Numbered from the stretch's first letter, positions 1-9,335 are shown. The stretch: DNA of 64,000 nt from QNYZ01 sp964577615 (GCA_964577615.1 CAZNZW010000005.1:16761-80760); one strand, 5' to 3'. Numbers and translations are program-made. The notes: generated by a model from the sequence alone, not told the origin.

Positions 1-759
1 ATGCTCTTTTTCCTTCCGGTCTTCGGATTTGGCCTGTACCGGAGCCATTTCCCCGGCGGCCCGGTGCTTGCCATCATCCTTGTATCCGGCGGTATCCACT
101 GTCTTTACTGGCTGTTTCACACCCGGGCCTATGAAGGCGGCGACCTGTCCCGGGTCTATCCCATCATGCGGGCGGCACCAGCCGTGGTCCTGCTCTTTGC
201 CGTCTTTTTTCTCCACGAGCCGGTCACCCGGGCCGGAGCCGCCGGAATCGTTCTGATCACCGCCGGTATCTATCTGATCAATATGCCCCGCCTGACGGCC
301 GGAGAAATTCTCTCTCCTTTCCGCGCCCTGGCCGGTGACCGGGCCACGCGCTACGCTTTCCTGACGCTGCTCTCGGTGGCGGCCTATTCCATTGTCGACA
401 AGGTCGCGGTGGCCCGCATCGACCCCTTCATCTTCGCCTTTCTGCACCTGTTCACCGGCATGCTCATCTTTACGCCCTACATTCTCTACGCCAAAGGCCC
501 GGCGCGGATCAAACAGGTCTGGCGTCAAAACCGGCGAACCATCATGGCCAACGGCCTGCTCGGCATCTTCGGCTATACGCTTATTCTGGTCGCCTTTACC
601 TTCGAAAAGGTCAGCTACACGGTCGGTCTGAGGCAATTGAGCATCGTCTTTGCCGTCCTGATGGGCGGGCGATGGCTGCGGGAAAAACACCAGACAATCC
701 GCCTGGCGGCGGCGGTAATCATCTTTGCCGGCGCCTTTCTGGTCTGTACGGCGGGATAA
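1..759 (+). CDS. EamA/DMT-family permease (probably 5'-truncated by window edge)
   Basis: The protein is hydrophobic, 252 residues long, and made of alternating transmembrane helices in two similar halves. Each half has the EamA-type pattern, for example LHEPVTRAGAAGIVLITAGIYL near the end of the first half and IRLAAAVIIFAGAFLV at the end of the second. EamA proteins usually have ten helices in about 280-300 residues. About one or two N-terminal helices are missing, and the frame is open at base 1, so the real start probably lies upstream of the window. The expected role is inner-membrane export or exchange of a small metabolite. The substrate cannot be read from the sequence. It ends 27 bases before the SGNH hydrolase, so the two may be co-transcribed. 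Confidence 0.8.
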   Translation: MLFFLPVFGFGLYRSHFPGGPVLAIILVSGGIHCLYWLFHTRAYEGGDLSRVYPIMRAAPAVVLLFAVFFLHEPVTRAGAAGIVLITAGIYLINMPRLTAGEILSPFRALAGDRATRYAFLTLLSVAAYSIVDKVAVARIDPFIFAFLHLFTGMLIFTPYILYAKGPARIKQVWRQNRRTIMANGLLGIFGYTLILVAFTFEKVSYTVGLRQLSIVFAVLMGGRWLREKHQTIRLAAAVIIFAGAFLVCTAG

Positions 760-785
760 TGATAAAAAAGGGGGAAACCGGACGC

Positions 786-1523
786 ATGAATCACCCGGCC
801 GGATCATTCGAGGCGCGGCCGTCGGCCGCCGCCCGCCTCAAAGTCCTCTTCATCGGCAACAGCCACACCTACCTGCATTACATGCCCCAAATGGTGACGC
901 TGCTGGCCGCCGGCGCCGATCCTCCCATCGGCATCGACACCTGCCAGGTAACCGGCGAAGGCGTGGATCTTAGGTGGCACGCGGAAAACGACGCGACCAC
1001 GGCGCAGATCACCGCACACCCCTGGGATGCCGTGGTGCTGCAGGAACGCAGCGGCGGCCCGCTGGCAGATTCTGGATCGATGTTTTCCGCCGCCCGCCGG
1101 CTGGACCGCCGGATCCGGGCCCGGGGCGCCCGCACGGTTTTTTTCATGACCTGGGCCCGGCGGGACCGCCCCGACACACAGGCGGCCATCGCCGACGCCT
1201 ATTTCCAGATCAGCCGGGAGCTGGGCGCGCGGATCGCGCCGGTGGGGCTGGCCTGGCAGCAGGCCGGCATCCGCCTGCCCGGCCTCCCCCTGTATCACCG
1301 CGACGGCCGCCATGCCGGGGCATTGGGTGCTTACCTGACGGCCTGCGTTTTTACATTCCTGCTGACCCATGCGGGACCTGTTCCGCTTCCCGCCGAGATT
1401 GTCATGGACAACCGGAAAAAAGTCTCCCTGCCGGTATCAACGGCCCGCCGCCTGCAGCAGATCGCTTTCGGCCAGCTGACCGCCGCGGAATCCCGTACCG
1501 CCGCCCCGCCTCAAAGGCCTTGA
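786..1523 (+). CDS. SGNH/GDSL-type hydrolase
   Basis: The 245-residue protein has an SGNH hydrolase fold. Block I is LKVLFIGNSHTYLHYMP, with the nucleophile Ser in GNSHT, and a late D-x-x-H element (HRDGRHAGALGAYL) supplies the catalytic Asp and His. VVLQERSGG resembles the middle blocks of the family. A start at 786 puts this motif close to the N-terminus; a longer open frame exists upstream but would overlap the permease. Such enzymes are esterases or deacylases acting on carbohydrate esters or lipids. There is no obvious signal peptide, so a cytoplasmic location is likely. The substrate is unknown. It follows the EamA permease on the same strand and is convergent with the radical SAM gene. 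Confidence 0.75.
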   Translation: MNHPAGSFEARPSAAARLKVLFIGNSHTYLHYMPQMVTLLAAGADPPIGIDTCQVTGEGVDLRWHAENDATTAQITAHPWDAVVLQERSGGPLADSGSMFSAARRLDRRIRARGARTVFFMTWARRDRPDTQAAIADAYFQISRELGARIAPVGLAWQQAGIRLPGLPLYHRDGRHAGALGAYLTACVFTFLLTHAGPVPLPAEIVMDNRKKVSLPVSTARRLQQIAFGQLTAAESRTAAPPQRP

Positions 1524-1558
1524 CGCGCCCCTGGATTCCCCGGAAGTTCCCTCATCAA

Positions 1559-3013
1559 TCACTCCTTATTTTTCGAATCGGGATCTTCCGGATCGGGCTC
1601 AAAGGCCCGTTTGGCCTCGATAAACGTGGGCAGGTGCCGGGCCAGATGCCAGAGACTCCAGCGGTGCTGCCACAACCGCCGGGTAAACCGCCGGCGCCAT
1701 TGTTTATCCGTATAAAACCGTTTGACGTGGCGGTTGTAGAGATTGTCCAGGGTTTCCCTTGAATCGATCCCGGCCGGGATATAAACGAAATTCAGGCAGT
1801 TCATCTGCCGCCAGTCTTCGGTAAAAACCCCTTCTTCATGCACCCGCCGCCAGATCGGCGCGCCGGGGAAAGGGGTAAACTTGGACATGTTCATATCGTC
1901 CAGTTCCAGCGAGAGGACAAAATCACTGGTTTTCTGAATCGACGCCTCGGTTTCACCGGGAAGCCCCATCATGAACAGCCCCTTGACGCGCAGGCCCTTG
2001 GCGCGCAGCCGCCGGACCGTATCCTGGACTGCTTTAATCGCCACGCCCGGCTTATGGGTGTCCATCATCTCCGCATCGCCGGTTTCGATTCCCACCGACA
2101 CCATCAGACAGCCGGCGGCCTTGAGGGCATCGAGCAGTTCATCGTCGGCATGGCCCACCCGTACGGCACAGTTAAACTGCATGCCCAGCGGCCGCCGGGC
2201 CAGCTGATCGCACAGGGCGAAAATCCGCTGGCGGTGCAGGGTAAACAGATCATCGTAAATATTAACATGGCGGATACCGAACCGCCGGCGCAGGTATTTG
2301 AGATGGGCATAGACATAGCCGGCGGAATTGTACCGGTACCCGCGTTGAAACACCGACCGGTCGCAATAGGAGCACTGGTACGGGCATCCCCGGCTGGCGA
2401 TCAAAGTCGCCCCGGGACGGTGGACATAGCTGAACAGCGGCAGATGGTATTTGCGGGGAAATCCGGCCAGCTTCTCGTACGCCGGGAACGGCAGATCATC
2501 CAGATCGGCAACGGGCTTTCCCGGCGGATTGACCACCGCCCCGCCAGCGCCCCGCCAGATCAGACCATCGATGTCTTTGAGCGCCCGGCCATCGGCCAGA
2601 CCGGCCAGGGGCGTCTCGCCTTCCCCCATGCAGAGGCAGTCGATATCGGCAAATCGGTTGAGCAGCTCCGCTCCCATGGCGCTCACGTGAACACCGCCAA
2701 AAACGATCCGGGTGTCCGGGGCCTGCCGCTTTACCCCCCGGGCCAGCTCGTATCCGTCGAGAAATCCGGACGTCGTCGCCGATACCCCCACCAGGTCCGG
2801 CCGCTGCCGGATGATCGCGGCCACCTGCCGATCGGTGCCGGCCGGCGCGTCCGGCCCCAGGCAGTCGATGACAGACACCTGGTGCCCGGCCTTTTCCAGC
2901 CAGGCCGCCATGGACAGCAGACCCAGGGGCACCATCCGGTTGGCCGTGGCGGTAATATCTCTTTTCCCCGGGATCCAGTTGGATCCGGTGGGGTGAACCA
3001 GCGTCACACGCAT
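1559..3013 (-). CDS. B12-binding domain radical SAM protein
   Basis: The 484-residue protein begins with a cobalamin-binding Rossmann-type domain (about residues 1-150: LVHPTG, LGLLSMAAWLEKAGHQVSVID, GVSATTSGF, VFGGVHVSA). A radical SAM core follows, with the cluster motif CPYQCSYC (CxxxCxxC) near residue 210, then GIETGD and GLPGETEASI elements of the SAM barrel. This is the BchE/methyltransferase-like architecture. The family methylates or rearranges unactivated carbons in lipids, antibiotics and tetrapyrroles. The precise reaction is not evident. A second protein of the same class is encoded at 25309-26862 inside the lipid-like cluster. A long open frame on the opposite strand is a high-GC shadow. 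Confidence 0.85.
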   Translation of the reverse strand: MRVTLVHPTGSNWIPGKRDITATANRMVPLGLLSMAAWLEKAGHQVSVIDCLGPDAPAGTDRQVAAIIRQRPDLVGVSATTSGFLDGYELARGVKRQAPDTRIVFGGVHVSAMGAELLNRFADIDCLCMGEGETPLAGLADGRALKDIDGLIWRGAGGAVVNPPGKPVADLDDLPFPAYEKLAGFPRKYHLPLFSYVHRPGATLIASRGCPYQCSYCDRSVFQRGYRYNSAGYVYAHLKYLRRRFGIRHVNIYDDLFTLHRQRIFALCDQLARRPLGMQFNCAVRVGHADDELLDALKAAGCLMVSVGIETGDAEMMDTHKPGVAIKAVQDTVRRLRAKGLRVKGLFMMGLPGETEASIQKTSDFVLSLELDDMNMSKFTPFPGAPIWRRVHEEGVFTEDWRQMNCLNFVYIPAGIDSRETLDNLYNRHVKRFYTDKQWRRRFTRRLWQHRWSLWHLARHLPTFIEAKRAFEPDPEDPDSKNKE

Positions 3014-3142
3014 TAATCATCTCTCCAGGGCGCTCATTCCAGGTCGGGTGGCCCGGTTTTCTTTATCGTTCCCCGCCGCCATGGACACGCAGGCATCGAC
3101 CGGCATGGTGGCCACCGTCACATCCGGCAGACACACTCCCGT

Positions 3143-3769
3143 TCAGCGACAATTGCCAATCATCTCCCCGCCCTGGTCAAAAGCCGCCATGTTGACCGCC
3201 ACCTTCCCGGCAGGCATCAGCCGGGCAATCACCGCTGCAAAGCTGCTGCGATCCAGCGGAAGCCGGCGGGTGGCGGCCATGGCACCGACCATCATGACGT
3301 TGCCCAATATGGGGTGGCCCATCGCGGCGGCGGCATCCGTGGCATTGATAAACCACGCCTTGGCGGACAACGAGCCGATCCACTTTTCCAAGTCTGCCGG
3401 AGACGGATAGACCTGGTCCCCGCTGATCACGCCGATGCCGTGGATGGGACGGACATTGCACAGGACGTCGACCTTTGGGTTGCCATAGTCGGGCAGTACC
3501 CGCAGCGCTTCCGTGGGTTCCAGGGCCACCACCATATGCGCCCCGCCCCTGGGAATCTGGGGCGACAGGCCCGGCCGGGTAGAAATGCGCAGATGGCTCA
3601 TGACCGATCCGCCGCGCTGGGAGGCCCCGAAGGTTTCCCCGATGGTAACGGTCAGTCCTTTTTCGATCAACATCGTCCCGACGACTCGGGAAGCCAGAAC
3701 GTTGCCCTGCCCCCCGACACCGGTGATGATCAGGTTAAACGGGTCCGGCGTTTGGATCGGATATGCCAT
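3143..3769 (-). CDS. iorB: indolepyruvate:ferredoxin oxidoreductase, beta subunit
   Basis: The 208-residue protein belongs to the gamma/beta (POR_N-less, PF01558-type) family of 2-oxoacid oxidoreductases. It shows the N-terminal NLIITGVGGQGNVLASRVVG motif, GETFGASQRGGSVMSHLRI, and a C-terminal GNVMMVGAM block. Together with IorA it oxidatively decarboxylates aryl pyruvates (from Trp, Phe and Tyr) to aryl-CoA plus CO2 and reduces ferredoxin. It lies 3 bases downstream of iorA, so the two are translationally linked, as is usual for iorAB. It is the last gene of the minus-strand run amidohydrolase, FrhB-like, iorA, iorB. Confidence 0.9.
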   Translation of the reverse strand: MAYPIQTPDPFNLIITGVGGQGNVLASRVVGTMLIEKGLTVTIGETFGASQRGGSVMSHLRISTRPGLSPQIPRGGAHMVVALEPTEALRVLPDYGNPKVDVLCNVRPIHGIGVISGDQVYPSPADLEKWIGSLSAKAWFINATDAAAAMGHPILGNVMMVGAMAATRRLPLDRSSFAAVIARLMPAGKVAVNMAAFDQGGEMIGNCR

Positions 3770-3772
3770 TGG

Positions 3773-5713
3773 CTATGCCGTCTCCTTTCCCAGGATGGCC
3801 CCGGAAGGGCAGATGGATGCGCAGACCCCGCAGCCGACGCAGATCACGTCGTCGATCTCGGCGGTCTGCTTTTCGCGGTTCCAGATCAGGCCCGGGCACC
3901 GGAAAATCCGGGTACATAACCGATTGCACCCGCAACTGCCGCCAAGACACCGCGCCGGATCCACCGCCATCTCAAAATCGGCGCTGGATTTCCGCTCCGG
4001 GCTCAGCGCACACCGTTGTCGTAAAATCAGCACGTTGACGCCATCCCGGCTTTCCAGCAGTTCAAAAAGTGTGTGCCGGGTCTTTTCCAGGTCGAAGGGA
4101 TCGCAGATGCGGACCCGGGCGTCCATGGCCTGACAGATCCGCGCGATATCCAGACCGGGCACCGCATGGCCGGCGGCATCCACGCAAAGGCCCGGATGGG
4201 ACTGAAAACCGGTCATGGCCGTGCCCCCGTTGTCCAGCACCACCAGGGTAATGTTGGCGCGCTGATGGACGGCATTGGCCAGGGCCGGCAGCACGGCATG
4301 AAAAAAGGTGGAATCCCCGCAAACGGCCAGCACCGGCTGGTCCAGGCCGAAGGGACCCAGTTTCCCGAACCCGCTGGCGATCCCCGTGCCCGATCCCATG
4401 GCATGAAGGGTTTTCAAGGTGTTAAAGCCCGTGGGCAGCATGGCCAGCGAGTAGCATCCGATATCACCGCACACAAACCCCTTCCGGCCGTCCATCTCAA
4501 GGGCATTGTGGATCGACCAGAAAGAGGCCCGGTGCGGGCATCCCGGACAGAAGGTCAGATCGCGCGGCGGAGCGCCGGTGGCGGCCAGGGCCCTGGCTTT
4601 TTCAACGTAATCCGGCGGCGGTCCAGGATCATTAACGGATAGAATTTTTGCCAGCACGGCGATGACAATATCCGGATTCAACTCTCCCACCGAAGGGATC
4701 GATCCATCGGCCTTGCCGAAAATCATGTGCGCGCCGGTTCCGGGGCCCAGATCGGCGATCAGAATCTTGATATTATCTTCCAGAAACGGAATCACTTCTT
4801 CCACGATCAGGAGTTTGTCGGTCCGGCGCAGATAGGTTTCCAGAAACCGGGGCGGCAGAGGCCAGGTGGTGCCCAGTTTCAGCAGCCCCACGCGATCGGC
4901 CGCGCCCAGCCGATCAATGGCCTCCCGGCTGTACAGATAGCCGGCGCTGGCCGTAATTAAAAGGATCTCCGGCGTATCCGGGCCGGCGTAGGTATTAAAC
5001 GGAGCCGCTTCAAAGCGGGCCGCGGTCCGACGTAATTTTTCCTGGACCCGGTGATGCCGATAGGGTACCGGCAGGCTGACCACCGGGCCGTTTTCGGTAT
5101 CGAGAAAGTCGCCGTCATATTTGAATGTTGCCCGGCGGTCGGTGTCCGGCAGCGATCCGAGAACCACATCACCGCTGGCATGGGACAGACGCGTCACGCT
5201 CCGGACGAGGACAACCGTTCCGATGGCTTCGGAAAGGTCGAAGGCCCACTTGATCATGTCCAGCGCTTCCTGGAAATTTCCCGGTTCGAGCAGCGGAATC
5301 TCCACCAGCCTGGCAAAATGGCGGGATTCGCCTTCGTTGGCGCTGGACAGTGCGCCGGGATCATCACAGGCCACCAGCACCATACCGCCGCGGATCCCCG
5401 TCCCGGCCAGGTGAAGAAGAAAATCCGAGGCCACGTTCACCCCGTTCTGCTTCATCACGGCCAGAGACCGCAGGCCGGCAAAAGAAGCGGCAGCCGCCAC
5501 TTCCAGCGCCACCTTTTCGTTGGTCGACCATTCGACGTACAGATGCCCGTCTTCGGCAGCTTCGGCCAGGTTTTCAATGATTTCAGAAGACGGCGTGCCC
5601 GGATATCCGGCGGCCACGCTGACGCCCGCTTCCAGCGCCCCCCGGGCCATCGCTTCGTTGCCCATCATCAGACACCGGCGGCCCGCCTGGCTGTCCATCA
5701 GATATGTTCCCAT
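3773..5713 (-). CDS. iorA: indolepyruvate:ferredoxin oxidoreductase, alpha subunit
   Basis: The 646-residue IorA is of normal length. The N-terminal pyrimidine-binding half contains GNEAMARGALEAGVSVAAGYPGTPSSEI. The central ThDP-binding part has CPGCPHRASFW, CGDIGCYSLAMLP and GDSTFFHAVLPALANA followed by LDNGGTAMTG. The C-terminus carries a ferredoxin-like domain with a clear second cluster motif CVGCGVCASICP; the first cluster region is less regular (CGCNRLCTRIFRCP). It binds thiamine diphosphate and passes electrons to ferredoxin in aromatic 2-oxoacid catabolism. It sits between the FrhB-like gene (2-base spacing) and iorB, so all three are probably one transcript. Confidence 0.93.
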   Translation of the reverse strand: MGTYLMDSQAGRRCLMMGNEAMARGALEAGVSVAAGYPGTPSSEIIENLAEAAEDGHLYVEWSTNEKVALEVAAAASFAGLRSLAVMKQNGVNVASDFLLHLAGTGIRGGMVLVACDDPGALSSANEGESRHFARLVEIPLLEPGNFQEALDMIKWAFDLSEAIGTVVLVRSVTRLSHASGDVVLGSLPDTDRRATFKYDGDFLDTENGPVVSLPVPYRHHRVQEKLRRTAARFEAAPFNTYAGPDTPEILLITASAGYLYSREAIDRLGAADRVGLLKLGTTWPLPPRFLETYLRRTDKLLIVEEVIPFLEDNIKILIADLGPGTGAHMIFGKADGSIPSVGELNPDIVIAVLAKILSVNDPGPPPDYVEKARALAATGAPPRDLTFCPGCPHRASFWSIHNALEMDGRKGFVCGDIGCYSLAMLPTGFNTLKTLHAMGSGTGIASGFGKLGPFGLDQPVLAVCGDSTFFHAVLPALANAVHQRANITLVVLDNGGTAMTGFQSHPGLCVDAAGHAVPGLDIARICQAMDARVRICDPFDLEKTRHTLFELLESRDGVNVLILRQRCALSPERKSSADFEMAVDPARCLGGSCGCNRLCTRIFRCPGLIWNREKQTAEIDDVICVGCGVCASICPSGAILGKETA

Positions 5714-5715
5714 CG

Positions 5716-6849
5716 TTATGCCGCCTCTCCCCGTATTTTTTCGATAATTTCCGGCGCCATCCGCACCGCAGACCGGTGGCGGCCGGAACTGTCAATCGGA
5801 TTATCAATCAGATCTCGACGGATCAGTGTCCGCAGGGCACGCTGTTTTTTGGCCCCCGCCGCATCGGAAAGATGAGTCTGATTTGACGCGGGCATGGCGG
5901 CCGTTTCGAGAAATCCCGCGTCCCGGGCCCGATCGATCAGCCCGGCCCCGGCGGCGGACCGGATGATCAGGGTGTTCCATCCGGGTCGCCCCTCAAACAT
6001 CCCCACCGAGACATCGGCATATTCCGACGTCATATCCAGGCAGGCAAAACAGGTCCGGGGGATGAGCGGACGGACCTCGGAAAGCGGGATCTCCACGCGC
6101 CGGTTCCCGGCAGTCACAATCAGGACATCCGCCGGCGGCGGCGGGACATCCATGCCGGAGATAGTGGATACATCCAGTTTGTCAGCCAGAAAAACGGTCA
6201 GCTGCCGGGTATCCAGCGCCCAGTTGCAGAACAGACCGATGGCCAACACCACCGGGTCGGTAAAATTTTCCTGTGCCAGCGGATTTCCCCGCATCTGGGC
6301 CACGGCCAGCATCTGACAGGGCGTACCGATCACGCCCAGCCGGGTATCACCGGCATTCACGCCGACATTTAACGCCGCCAGCGTCGGGGCGGCCATCAAT
6401 TTCGTTCCCGCGCAGTCGGCCACGTCTTTCCAGCCGGTCACCCGCCGGGCAACCGGCGTTGCGCCTTCCCCACCGGTGAGTATCGCCGCGTCGATGACGC
6501 CTGTCTTAAGGGCAAATGCCGCCAGTGCCGACACCGTTCCGCCACCCTGAAAACGACCCGCCATCATTTTTTTCCCGGCCCGGGCCGCAATAACCTCCCG
6601 ATAATGACCCAGCGGGCTACCGTCATACGTTTTTCCCCAAACCTGTGTCGACAGCAGATCCAGATCCACCCCGGCCTTGGGGCAAAAAGCATAGCAACGG
6701 CCCTGCGGCAGGTCACAGGGAAAAAGGCGCACGGTCCGGCCGTTATGATTCCTGAAATACGGGCACAGATCCACGCAGGCGCCGCAGCCGATGCAAAGGT
6801 CCGCCTCAAGGACATCTGCGTACAGTTCGTCTGGCCCAAATACTTGCAT
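5716..6849 (-). CDS. FrhB-like coenzyme F420 hydrogenase/dehydrogenase beta-subunit family protein
   Basis: The 377-residue product starts with a [4Fe-4S] motif, CIGCGACVDLCP, and has the FrhB_FdhB C-terminal domain (VIAARAGKKMMAGRFQGGGTVSALAAFAL, then GTPCQMLAVAQM). Start choice: ATG at 6849 is preceded by AAGGAAA and lies directly before the ferredoxin motif. A longer frame would overlap the amidohydrolase gene. Family members move electrons between iron-sulfur proteins and F420, FAD or thiol/sulfite substrates. In Desulfobacterota, homologues occur beside oxidoreductases that use ferredoxin. Only 2 bases separate it from iorA, so it may provide an electron route for Ior. That role is inferred from context. 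Confidence 0.8.
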   Translation of the reverse strand: MQVFGPDELYADVLEADLCIGCGACVDLCPYFRNHNGRTVRLFPCDLPQGRCYAFCPKAGVDLDLLSTQVWGKTYDGSPLGHYREVIAARAGKKMMAGRFQGGGTVSALAAFALKTGVIDAAILTGGEGATPVARRVTGWKDVADCAGTKLMAAPTLAALNVGVNAGDTRLGVIGTPCQMLAVAQMRGNPLAQENFTDPVVLAIGLFCNWALDTRQLTVFLADKLDVSTISGMDVPPPPADVLIVTAGNRRVEIPLSEVRPLIPRTCFACLDMTSEYADVSVGMFEGRPGWNTLIIRSAAGAGLIDRARDAGFLETAAMPASNQTHLSDAAGAKKQRALRTLIRRDLIDNPIDSSGRHRSAVRMAPEIIEKIRGEAA

Positions 6850-6934
6850 CTGACATGTTTCCTTTACCGTTTGATTCCGTTCAGGACGCGCCGCCTGAGA
6901 AGGGGGAAAACCCGTTTCCTTATAGCACTTTTCA

Positions 6935-8116
6935 TCATCCGATGGCCACACTGTTTTTAAAACCACCGGGCAGGACATTCCATCGGGCCGGCATGCCGGG
7001 GGAAAGCGTCCCTGTCTCTGCTTGAATTTTCAGCAGTTTTGCCCCGTTTGAACTTCCGCACATGACCGCTTTTTCAAGCGACAGTCCTGCATCCATCAGC
7101 ATATCAAGTTCCCGATATAAAGCGCGGCCATGATGGACGCCCATACTGCCCGCATCAGTCCCCGTGGCGATGGTCACGCCGATCTCCGTGCCCAGGCGTA
7201 TCTGCTCAAGCTGGTGGTCCAGATTCCGGCCGGCGATATCCATCTCAATGCCGCCGGCATCCATCGATTCGATATACCCCTGCATGGTAAAAGCCGTGGG
7301 CACCCAGGTCACCCCCGCTTCAGCCATTCGTTCCAGGTTTTCCCTTCCCATAAAAAAACCGTGCTCAATGGAATCGGCCCCCGCCCGGATGGCTTCCTGA
7401 ACCGGGATCACGCCATTGGCATGCACCATCACTGCCAGCCCCCTGTCGTGGGCCGCCCGAATGGCTGCCCGCAACGCTTCTTCTTTAAACTGAGGCGCCG
7501 TCTGTCTGCCAAATTCCCTGAGGCTGTTCAGGCCGGAGTTGATCAGCTTGACATGATCGCCTCCACGGCTGCCAATCCGGCCGGCAAGCGCCTCATCGGC
7601 CGGTACGCCCTCCCCCACCAGCCGGCCGTAGCGTCCCCGGGCATGCAGGGCTTTTCCGGCCGCCCGGACCCCGGGCAGGCCTGCTTTTATCAAAGCACTT
7701 TCCTGAAGGAACCGGGCAACATAACCGCCGTAATCCCCGCCGTCCCGCACGGCCACGACCCCGTATTGCCGCTGCTGTTTCAGGTGTCGTAAAATCGCCG
7801 TTTCCGCCGCCGCATACGTCAGATGCAGTTGCCGCTTTCTGGCGGCCGGATCGCGTGTTCCCGACAATAGCAGGTGGACATGACAATCCACCAATCCCGG
7901 AATAACCAGCGATCCGCCAAGGTCCATCGTATCCGGCGGCAGCTTTTTTTGAAAAGGATGTGCCTCAATGGCGGTAATCCGGCCCGCATCGATTGTCATC
8001 AGCACATTTTTGCGTCGCGGCGAGCCGGTGCCGTCGATGAAACCGCCGGCAAAGAGGCGGAAAGATTCATCTCCGGGATAAAAAACCGTGGGCACGGGAA
8101 ACGACAGCCGGGTCAT
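6935..8116 (-). CDS. amidohydrolase-family metal-dependent hydrolase
   Basis: The 393-residue protein has the complete amidohydrolase signature. It includes the metal-binding HVH in GLVDCHVHLLL, a likely carbamylated Lys in VKLINSG, two further His in VMVHANG and IEHGFFMG, and the metal Asp in TGTDAGSMG. The closest recognisable relatives are imidazolonepropionase-like and prolidase-like amidohydrolases that hydrolyse cyclic amides or dipeptides. The substrate is not predictable. It stands 85 bases upstream of the FrhB-iorA-iorB set and 28 bases downstream of the GT2-DUF2062 gene, so it could be cotranscribed with either. A link to aromatic amino-acid or peptide catabolism would fit Ior but is an inference. 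Confidence 0.8.
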   Translation of the reverse strand: MTRLSFPVPTVFYPGDESFRLFAGGFIDGTGSPRRKNVLMTIDAGRITAIEAHPFQKKLPPDTMDLGGSLVIPGLVDCHVHLLLSGTRDPAARKRQLHLTYAAAETAILRHLKQQRQYGVVAVRDGGDYGGYVARFLQESALIKAGLPGVRAAGKALHARGRYGRLVGEGVPADEALAGRIGSRGGDHVKLINSGLNSLREFGRQTAPQFKEEALRAAIRAAHDRGLAVMVHANGVIPVQEAIRAGADSIEHGFFMGRENLERMAEAGVTWVPTAFTMQGYIESMDAGGIEMDIAGRNLDHQLEQIRLGTEIGVTIATGTDAGSMGVHHGRALYRELDMLMDAGLSLEKAVMCGSSNGAKLLKIQAETGTLSPGMPARWNVLPGGFKNSVAIG

Positions 8117-8144
8117 GGGGATCTCCGGGCCAATATTCTTCGGA

Positions 8145-9335
8145 TCATGAGAAGCGCCCCTGTTGATGCCGGATCATCCACCCGGCCCCATAAACGATTC
8201 CCCCGACAGCCAGGGCCAGAACAGGTGCGACCAGCAGCGCGCCCAGCAGCCACTCCCAGACCCGCTCCAGAGCCTGGTGGCCGAGCGTATTGAGAGACAA
8301 TTCCGTCAGAAACCGGCCATGTCGCAGGAAAAATCCGGTCTCGATGCAGAGCGCCGGAACAACGGGGGGCATACACAACTGGCTGGCGGCCAGGGCCGCC
8401 GGTTTGTTGAGCCGGAAAAAGCCGGCGGCCAGAAGAATGGCGATCGTATGACAGGCGATCAGGGGCAAGGCGCCCAGAAACACCCCCAGTGCCGCAGCGC
8501 CGCCCAGCCTGCCGGGCGTCACGTTTTCGGTCAGCAGTTTCCGGATGGACCGCAATGGATGCCGCACCGATATTTTCCGCTCCGGCCGGCAACGGTCGGC
8601 CCCGATCTTCCGATGGGGAACCGGGGTAATTGAACGCATGGTCCAGTGAACATTCAAAGCAATGGCCGCCATCCCCGCCATCAGACGGGAAAAATTCATC
8701 CGGACCTGACGCGGCATCCCGCCCGGTGATTCCAGAAGAACCGGCAGGATCGGCACCCCGGCCCAGGCTGTCTTAACGAGGATTTCAGTATCCACGGTGC
8801 GCCCCCGGGATCGAATGGACAGGCAGTCGAAAAGCCAGAGCGGGTAAATCCGCACCGGGCTGGCTGGATCGGTCAGATCGATGCCGCTTTGAAGACGAAA
8901 CAGGCCCGCTGCCACGCGCCGCCGCAGTCGCCTGCCGACCGGCCTTTCCGGGGGTCCGATGACCTTTTGTCCAATAATCACCGCCCCGGGATTTTTCTCG
9001 GCCGCGGCCGTCAGCCGGCGGCCGTCGTCAATATCGATCCGACCGGCCGGATCAATCACCCAGAGGTGGGTACCCCTCAATTTACGGGCGGCGGCCACGG
9101 CAGCCCGCAGCATTGCCCGGCGGTTTTTCCCCGAAGCGACCCCATCGGCCCCGATGCGGCGGCCATCGCGGGCCGCGCCGTTTTTGACCGGGGACGGCAG
9201 TACCCGGACACATCCGGCCATCAGGCTTTTAATGCATGCCGGATACGTTCCGGTTTCCGGCTCCCGGGCCGGGGCCAGTATGCCGCCGATAATCCGGACG
9301 GCATCGCGGCCCCGGACACGGGTATCGGCGGTCAT
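8145..9335 (-). CDS. degenerate GT2 glycosyltransferase-like domain fused to DUF2062
   Basis: The 396-residue protein has two parts. Residues about 1-220 align by eye with dolichyl-phosphate-mannose-synthase-like GT2 enzymes (NRRAMLRAAVAAARKLRG, then WVIDPAGRIDIDDG, where GT2 enzymes have LDADGQ-type DXD motifs). The usual N-terminal nucleotide-binding motif is eroded and the DXD is altered, so activity is doubtful. Residues about 285-396 form a DUF2062 domain with membrane segments (GVFLGALPLIACHTIAILLA; LLGALLVAPVLALAVGGIVYG). ATG at 9335 is chosen because GGAGG lies 7 bases upstream and ATGA overlaps the preceding stop. Fusions of GT2 with DUF2062 accompany aryl-polyene-like ketosynthase genes in Proteobacteria, as here. 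Confidence 0.65.
   Translation of the reverse strand: MTADTRVRGRDAVRIIGGILAPAREPETGTYPACIKSLMAGCVRVLPSPVKNGAARDGRRIGADGVASGKNRRAMLRAAVAAARKLRGTHLWVIDPAGRIDIDDGRRLTAAAEKNPGAVIIGQKVIGPPERPVGRRLRRRVAAGLFRLQSGIDLTDPASPVRIYPLWLFDCLSIRSRGRTVDTEILVKTAWAGVPILPVLLESPGGMPRQVRMNFSRLMAGMAAIALNVHWTMRSITPVPHRKIGADRCRPERKISVRHPLRSIRKLLTENVTPGRLGGAAALGVFLGALPLIACHTIAILLAAGFFRLNKPAALAASQLCMPPVVPALCIETGFFLRHGRFLTELSLNTLGHQALERVWEWLLGALLVAPVLALAVGGIVYGAGWMIRHQQGRFS

Noticed and set aside
1838..3016. 392-codon plus-strand frame opposite the radical SAM gene
   Set aside because: Shadow of a well-supported B12/radical SAM protein; Pro/Arg/His-rich composition typical of antisense frames.
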